From NCBI GenBank assembly GCA_038202925.1, contig JBBREM010000112.1, positions 1 to 8,687 on the forward strand: a stretch of 8,687 nucleotides of DNA, in the 5' to 3' direction. Source of the stretch: JAEVZK01 sp038202925. GTDB taxonomy: Bacteria > Armatimonadota > Fimbriimonadia > Fimbriimonadales > Fimbriimonadaceae. The notes beneath the pieces were generated by a model, which had not been told where the DNA came from, did not search any database, and saw only the letters and a program-made list of their open reading frames with translations. The position numbers and the translations under genes were made by a program. How positions within the stretch are numbered: position 1 is the stretch's first letter; every line of letters begins with the position of its first letter. Of this stretch, positions 6,003 through 8,687 are shown one piece after another.

Positions 6003-6896
6003 TTGGGCGCGATATTCCTTGGCCTTGACTGCGGCGGTTCCTCCTCGCGAGCGGTTGCGGTCAATGCCGAAGGGGTCGTGCTCCACTCCGGTCAAAGCGG
6101 CTCCGCGAACATCGCCTCAACTCCTCATTTCCGGCTTCGCCAGAACCTGAGCCAAGCCCTTCGCGGGTGCCCCGCTCCGACCTACGTGTGTGGCTGCTTC
6201 GCCGGCTTGCTTACGCCCGAGGACCGGGACCGTGCGAACGAATTGGTCCGAGAACTCTTCCCAGATGCGTGCATCCACAGCGAGCCCGATTTCGCAGCCG
6301 CCTTCTTTGCATCCGAGCCCGGCACCGATATTTGCGTGATCGCGGGGACCGGATCGCTCGTCTGTTCCTGGGATGGCAAGCGGATGGTGAAGAGCGGGGG
6401 GCGCGGGTATCTGCTCGGCGACTACGGCTCGTCGTTCCAGTACGGCCGCGACGCGCTCGTCGCCTATCTCGACAGCCCATCCTCCGCAAGCACCGCGCTG
6501 CGCAAGACCATCGAAAGCTTGTTCGGATCGCTGGACGAGCCGCGCATCATCAGCCGGCTCTACCACGCTCCGTCGCCGCAGGCTCTGCTCGGCAAGCTCG
6601 CCAAGCCGCTCGCCGCCGATGCCCGCAGCGGTGCGGAATACGCCTTGGCGAGCGTCGATCGCAATATCAAGAGGCTCGCCGAGATAATTCGCGCCCATGC
6701 GGCACGGCATTTGCAGGGAAAGACGGAAGTGAACCTAAGTCTCGCCGGTGGCCTCTGGAAAACGGGAACCGTGTTTATAGAAGCGATGCAGCTCGAATTG
6801 GAGGATGGCCCCGTGAGCTATAAGCTTGAGCGGATCAAGACGCCGCCCGTCTATGGAGCGGTGCGCCTCGCCCAGGAGATGGCCCATGGGAACTGA
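6003..6896 (+). CDS. BadF/BadG-family amino-sugar kinase, probable MurNAc/GlcNAc kinase
   Basis: A 297-residue ASKHA-fold ATPase of the BadF/BadG/BcrA family that includes GlcNAc kinase and MurK. Phosphate-1 loop: FLGLDCGGSSSRAV (5-18). The catalytic-base region is EPDFAAAF (94-101), with Asp97 as the likely base. Phosphate-2 loop: IAGTGSLV (113-120). The sugar-side GRGYLLGDYGSS (133-144) corresponds to the 'G.G..LGDEGS' motif of this family. The adenosine motif is LAGGLWKTG (247-255), and PPVYGAVRLA (281-290) is the usual C-terminus. Overlap with murQ by 11 nt suggests it makes MurNAc 6-phosphate from MurNAc and ATP in the cytoplasm, as MurK does in Clostridium; GlcNAc may also be a substrate. 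The start must be TTG at 6003: an in-frame TAA sits at 5994-5996 and the phosphate-1 loop begins within a few codons. No SD is present, so it is probably leaderless or nearly so. Confidence 0.85.
   Translation: MGAIFLGLDCGGSSSRAVAVNAEGVVLHSGQSGSANIASTPHFRLRQNLSQALRGCPAPTYVCGCFAGLLTPEDRDRANELVRELFPDACIHSEPDFAAAFFASEPGTDICVIAGTGSLVCSWDGKRMVKSGGRGYLLGDYGSSFQYGRDALVAYLDSPSSASTALRKTIESLFGSLDEPRIISRLYHAPSPQALLGKLAKPLAADARSGAEYALASVDRNIKRLAEIIRAHAARHLQGKTEVNLSLAGGLWKTGTVFIEAMQLELEDGPVSYKLERIKTPPVYGAVRLAQEMAHGN
6874..6878 (+). promoter_or_regulatory. SD that sets the murQ start
   Basis: AGGAG at 6874-6878 lies 7 nt before the ATG at 6886, inside the last codons of the kinase gene. It decides between this start and a longer reading frame that begins at 6826 with a low-complexity, non-conserved extension. 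Translation is probably coupled to the kinase. Confidence 0.8.
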
Positions 6897-7725
6897 AGCC
6901 CGAAATCCCCGAAGCTACGGCCTCGACAAGATGAACGCGCGCGAGCTGGTGCGCCTCATGAACGAGGAAGAGGGCATCGTGATGCGCGCGCTCTACGGCG
7001 CGGAAGAGGCCTTGTCTATCGCCATCGACCACGCCGCCAAGGCTTTTCAGAATGGCGGGCGAGTCATATATGTGGGCTCCGGGACGAGCGGGCGCATTGC
7101 GACCGCCGACGCGGCGGAGATGCCGCCCACGTTTGGCCTCGATCCCGATTGTTTTGTCGCGCTAGTCTCGGGCGGCTCATCGGCAGTGGGGCAGGCGGTG
7201 GAAGATGCGGAGGATGATCCTCACGCCGCCATCGAGGGCCTAAACGAATTGCGCGCTTCACGTAAAGACGTCGTGATCGGCGTCGCGGCGAGCGGCGCGA
7301 CTCCGTTCGTGCTGGGCGGTCTGCGACACGCTCGCCAGAAGGGAATTTGGACGTGCGGGATCGCCAACAACAAGGGCGCGCCGATCTTCGAGGTTGCCGA
7401 TCACAGCATCCTACTAGATACTGGCCCAGAGGTGCTGACGGGCTCGACAAGGCTCAAAGCGGGTACTGCGCAGAAGATGGCGCTGAATCGTATCAGCACC
7501 GGCGCGATGGTGCTGAGCGGCAAAGTCATCGAGAACCTGATGGTCGACGTGAAGGCGAAGAACGCGAAGCTCAAGGATCGCTGCGCACGGATCGTGAAAG
7601 AGCTTGCTCCGGTCACCTACGACGAGGCTTGGGATCTTCTGGAGGCGCACGACTGGAGCATTCGGCGAGTTCTTGACGAGATTCGTCTTGCGCCGACAGC
7701 CGTCGAGCAAAGTCGCGGAGCGTAA
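6886..7725 (+). CDS. murQ: N-acetylmuramic acid 6-phosphate etherase
   Basis: A 279-residue SIS-domain enzyme that cleaves the lactyl ether of MurNAc 6-phosphate to GlcNAc 6-phosphate and D-lactate during cell-wall recycling. Motifs match MurQ closely: YVGSGTSGR (62-70), the sugar-phosphate loop; ADAAEMPPTFG (74-84), with Glu78 at the place of the catalytic Glu83 of E. coli MurQ; AVEDAEDD (104-111), with Glu109 matching Glu114; VAASGATPFV (133-142), the second SIS serine loop; and TGSTRLKAGTAQK (185-197). It is slightly shorter than E. coli MurQ (298 residues), mostly at the C-terminus. It overlaps the kinase by 11 nt and is probably translated by coupling through the internal AGGAG. Together they convert MurNAc to GlcNAc 6-phosphate. 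No nagA, anmK or ampG lies in the window. No terminator is visible between murQ and the argF promoter. Confidence 0.95.
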   Translation: MGTEARNPRSYGLDKMNARELVRLMNEEEGIVMRALYGAEEALSIAIDHAAKAFQNGGRVIYVGSGTSGRIATADAAEMPPTFGLDPDCFVALVSGGSSAVGQAVEDAEDDPHAAIEGLNELRASRKDVVIGVAASGATPFVLGGLRHARQKGIWTCGIANNKGAPIFEVADHSILLDTGPEVLTGSTRLKAGTAQKMALNRISTGAMVLSGKVIENLMVDVKAKNAKLKDRCARIVKELAPVTYDEAWDLLEAHDWSIRRVLDEIRLAPTAVEQSRGA

Positions 7726-7750
7726 CGAACTTAGCAATTGGCACGTTTGC

Positions 7751-7780
7751 TTGACACCGCGCAAAACCTTGCGCTACAAT
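7751..7780 (+). promoter_or_regulatory. Strong sigma70-type promoter of argL-like leader and argF
   Basis: An exact TTGACA -35 (7751-7756), an 18-bp spacer, then TACAAT (7775-7780). The transcript should start near 7786-7788, about 8 nt before the leader-peptide ATG and about 220 nt before argF. It is the best promoter match in the window and shares GCGCTACAAT with the rhodanese promoter. No full ARG box overlaps it. Confidence 0.85.
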
Positions 7781-7794
7781 ATTCGACCTAAGCG

Positions 7795-7884
7795 ATGTAC
7801 TTAGCCGCCAATTCATATTGCGCGCCCGAGACGGCTCCCGTCTCGCTCATCGCCGTGCGTCGTCGTAGCCGTCGTCGTGGCTAG
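7795..7884 (+). CDS. Arginine-rich leader peptide of argF, candidate attenuator
   Basis: A 29-codon ORF, too short for ordinary gene calling. It starts with ATG at 7795, about 8 nt after the expected transcription start, and ends with TAG at 7882-7884, 125 nt before argF. The peptide begins MYLAANSY and ends VRRRSRRRG: six Arg in its last eight residues (codons 22-24 and 26-28). All six codons are CGT, while none of the eight Arg codons in the visible part of argF is CGT. The lack of an SD agrees with the leaderless style of other first genes here. A run of codons for the pathway product, just before alternative hairpins and a biosynthetic gene, is the hallmark of ribosome-mediated attenuation as in his, leu or trp leaders. 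The product itself is probably not functional. A GTG at 7855 in the same frame is a less likely start. Confidence 0.75.
   Translation: MYLAANSYCAPETAPVSLIAVRRRSRRRG
7827..7845 (+). promoter_or_regulatory. Hairpin 1 within the leader-peptide coding region
   Basis: CGAGACGG (7827-7834) and CCGTCTCG (7838-7845) form a perfect 8-bp stem with a CTC loop, upstream of the Arg codons. It may act as a pause hairpin that keeps polymerase in step with the first ribosome. Its bases 7835-7841 (CTCCCGT) are also perfectly complementary to ACGGGAG at 7996-8002, which contains most of the argF SD. Confidence 0.6.
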
Positions 7885-7903
7885 GGGATTTGCCCTAGGA
7901 CGA
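7875..7903 (+). promoter_or_regulatory. Hairpin 2 over the last Arg codons and leader stop
   Basis: CTAGGG (7881-7886) pairs with CCCTAG (7893-7898) around a GATTTG loop. The stem continues with TCGT (7875-7878) and ACGA (7900-7903) beyond a small GG/G internal loop. It covers the end of the Arg codon run and the TAG, so a ribosome there must open it. It cannot coexist with hairpin 3. Confidence 0.55.
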
Positions 7904-7944
7904 TCGATCGGTCGCAGATAGACCCTAAGATCCCGCAAATCCCC
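7884..7944 (+). promoter_or_regulatory. Hairpin 3, alternative pairing in the argF leader
   Basis: GGGGATTTGC (7884-7893) is perfectly complementary to GCAAATCCCC (7935-7944), a 10-bp stem with a 41-nt loop. It uses the same 5' bases as hairpin 2. No U-tract follows 7944, so it is not a standard intrinsic terminator. The downstream stretch 7932-7962 is C-rich and G-poor (17 C, 5 G in 31 nt), the composition of a Rho loading site. Confidence 0.5.
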
Positions 7945-7997
7945 GCCTGTCCTGCTCGCCACTAAGGCGCGATGAAGCGCTACTGCAGAACCACCAC

Positions 7998-8004
7998 GGG
8001 AGGG
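7998..8004 (+). promoter_or_regulatory. SD of argF
   Basis: GGGAGGG at 7998-8004 lies 5 nt before the ATG at 8010. It is the strongest SD in the window and part of it is complementary to 7835-7841 in the leader. Confidence 0.8.
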
Positions 8005-8009
8005 TTCCC

Positions 8010-8687
8010 ATGCACGCACATACAATTTCAGATTCGACGGTCTATCCTTCGGCGCTCATCGATCTGCCATCGAAGCAGCCTAGACACATCCTGGCTTCCA
8101 ACGACTTGTCGGCGGAGGAGATTCGGATGATCCTCGATACCGCCAAGTTCCTCAAGCTTCAGTGGCAGAAGGGCCACAACAAGATTCCGACGCAGGAAAA
8201 CCGGATGCTCGCGATGATCTTTGAGAAGCAATCGCTGCGCACGCGGGTCTCGTTCGAGCAGGCATTCACCGAGCTTGGCGGACATGCGATCTACCTCACC
8301 AAGACTGACATCGACATGGGAGCCCGGGAATCCGTCGCCGATACGGCGAAGGTGCTCTCGCGATGGGCTTCGATGATAGTGGCCCGCCTGTACTCCCACG
8401 ATGCATTGATCGAGCTGGCTAAGCACTCGAGCGTGCCCGTCATCAACGCGCTGACCGATCTCGAGCACCCCTGCCAGGCGCTGGCTGATCTCCTGACGAT
8501 CGAAGAATATTTCGGCGACAAGAAAGTCAAGATCGTGTGGGTCGGTGACGGCAACAACGTCGCCAACAGCCTCGCCGTGACAGCGGCCAAGCTTGGCCAC
8601 CAAGTGGTTCTCTGCACGCCGCCCGGATACGAGGCCGCCGAAATCTGCTACCAGCAGAAGGGCGTCGAGCAGTGCTACTCACCTCAG
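8010..8687 (+). CDS. argF: Ornithine carbamoyltransferase, N-terminal 226 residues, cut by window end
   Basis: The frame is open from ATG 8010 to the last base, 226 codons of an expected 310-340. The enzyme joins carbamoyl phosphate and ornithine to give citrulline in arginine synthesis. Carbamoyl-phosphate motif: EKQSLRTRVSFE (72-83), the common SLRTR form of STRTR. HPCQALAD (153-160) is the conserved HPCQ loop, and VWVGDGNNVANSL (176-188) starts the ornithine domain. The C-terminal HCLP/SMG-loop region that separates OTCase from N-acetyl- or N-succinylornithine enzymes lies outside the window, but HPCQ, GDGNNVANS and the arginine leader favour a biosynthetic OTCase. About 22 residues precede the usual N-terminus (RHILASNDLSAEEI). 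The start is fixed by GGGAGGG 5 nt upstream. Expression is probably controlled by arginine through the leader. Confidence 0.92.
   Translation, partial: MHAHTISDSTVYPSALIDLPSKQPRHILASNDLSAEEIRMILDTAKFLKLQWQKGHNKIPTQENRMLAMIFEKQSLRTRVSFEQAFTELGGHAIYLTKTDIDMGARESVADTAKVLSRWASMIVARLYSHDALIELAKHSSVPVINALTDLEHPCQALADLLTIEEYFGDKKVKIVWVGDGNNVANSLAVTAAKLGHQVVLCTPPGYEAAEICYQQKGVEQCYSPQ

Noticed and set aside
6117..6710. A 197-codon minus-strand ORF opposite the kinase
   Set aside because: Antisense frame over conserved ASKHA motifs on the plus strand; no motif or start signal of its own.
6826..6885. A 20-codon upstream extension of murQ
   Set aside because: The extension is Arg/Ser-rich and out of frame within kinase codons; the AGGAG at 6874-6878 places the start at 6886, matching the MurQ family N-terminus.
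7806..7822. Possible ArgR operator (AATTCATATTG, half of an ARG box)
   Set aside because: Only one ATTCA half-site is present and it lies inside the leader ORF downstream of the promoter; a second half with proper spacing is missing.
7781..8009. T-box or metabolite riboswitch in the argF leader
   Set aside because: No T-box consensus sequence, no U-tract terminator and no known riboswitch core could be seen; the in-frame Arg codon run explains the leader better.
7813..8025. A 70-codon minus-strand ORF across the argF leader
   Set aside because: Its Thr/Ala repeat is simply the complement of the CGT run, and it lies antisense to a promoter-leader-SD arrangement.

Overview
The window is roughly 60% GC and densely coded bacterial chromosome, with no tRNA, rRNA, transposase, phage or CRISPR sequence. 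Several genes start with GTG or TTG and have a TACAAT/CACAAT-type -10 box only 5-10 nt upstream, with no Shine-Dalgarno (SD) sequence. This pattern of leaderless transcripts, together with gene content and repeat style, fits a deep-branching lineage such as Armatimonadota (Fimbriimonas-like), but the taxonomic guess is an inference of moderate strength.

Layout. 1-99: edge sequence resembling a dispersed intergenic repeat, then a leaderless promoter. 100-420 (+): single-domain rhodanese. 417-623 (-): small unrecognised ORF whose stop overlaps the rhodanese stop. 624-733: intergenic, with a sigma70-like promoter. 734-2104 (+): GT4 glycosyltransferase of the glycogen-synthase-like type. 2100-2182: two heptamer tandem repeats. 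2185-4569 (-): large secreted protein with a GH42-like region and a C-terminal carbohydrate-binding-like domain. 4570-4617: 48-bp divergent promoter region. 4618-5865 (+): MFS transporter carrying a palindromic repeat inside its reading frame. 5875-5983: a two-armed heptamer array that can fold into a long hairpin. 6003-6896 and 6886-7725 (+): a BadF/BadG-type amino-sugar kinase overlapping murQ, a MurNAc recycling pair. 7751-8009: promoter and long leader of argF. 8010-8687 (+): argF (ornithine carbamoyltransferase), cut by the window end.

The most interesting element is the argF leader. It starts with the best promoter in the window (TTGACA, 18-bp spacer, TACAAT). It then encodes a 29-residue peptide (7795-7884) ending in VRRRSRRRG, with all six Arg codons CGT. 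Alternative RNA hairpins and a C-rich stretch follow, before argF with its strong SD. This has the form of a ribosome-mediated arginine attenuator. Such attenuators are textbook for his, trp, leu, ilv, thr and phe operons; bacterial arg genes are normally controlled by ArgR/AhrC. There is no U-tract, so the mechanism would be Rho-dependent or translational rather than intrinsic termination.

The genes otherwise look like independent housekeeping or accessory transcription units. The one clear operon is kinase-murQ: the first gene is leaderless and the second has an SD inside the end of the first.
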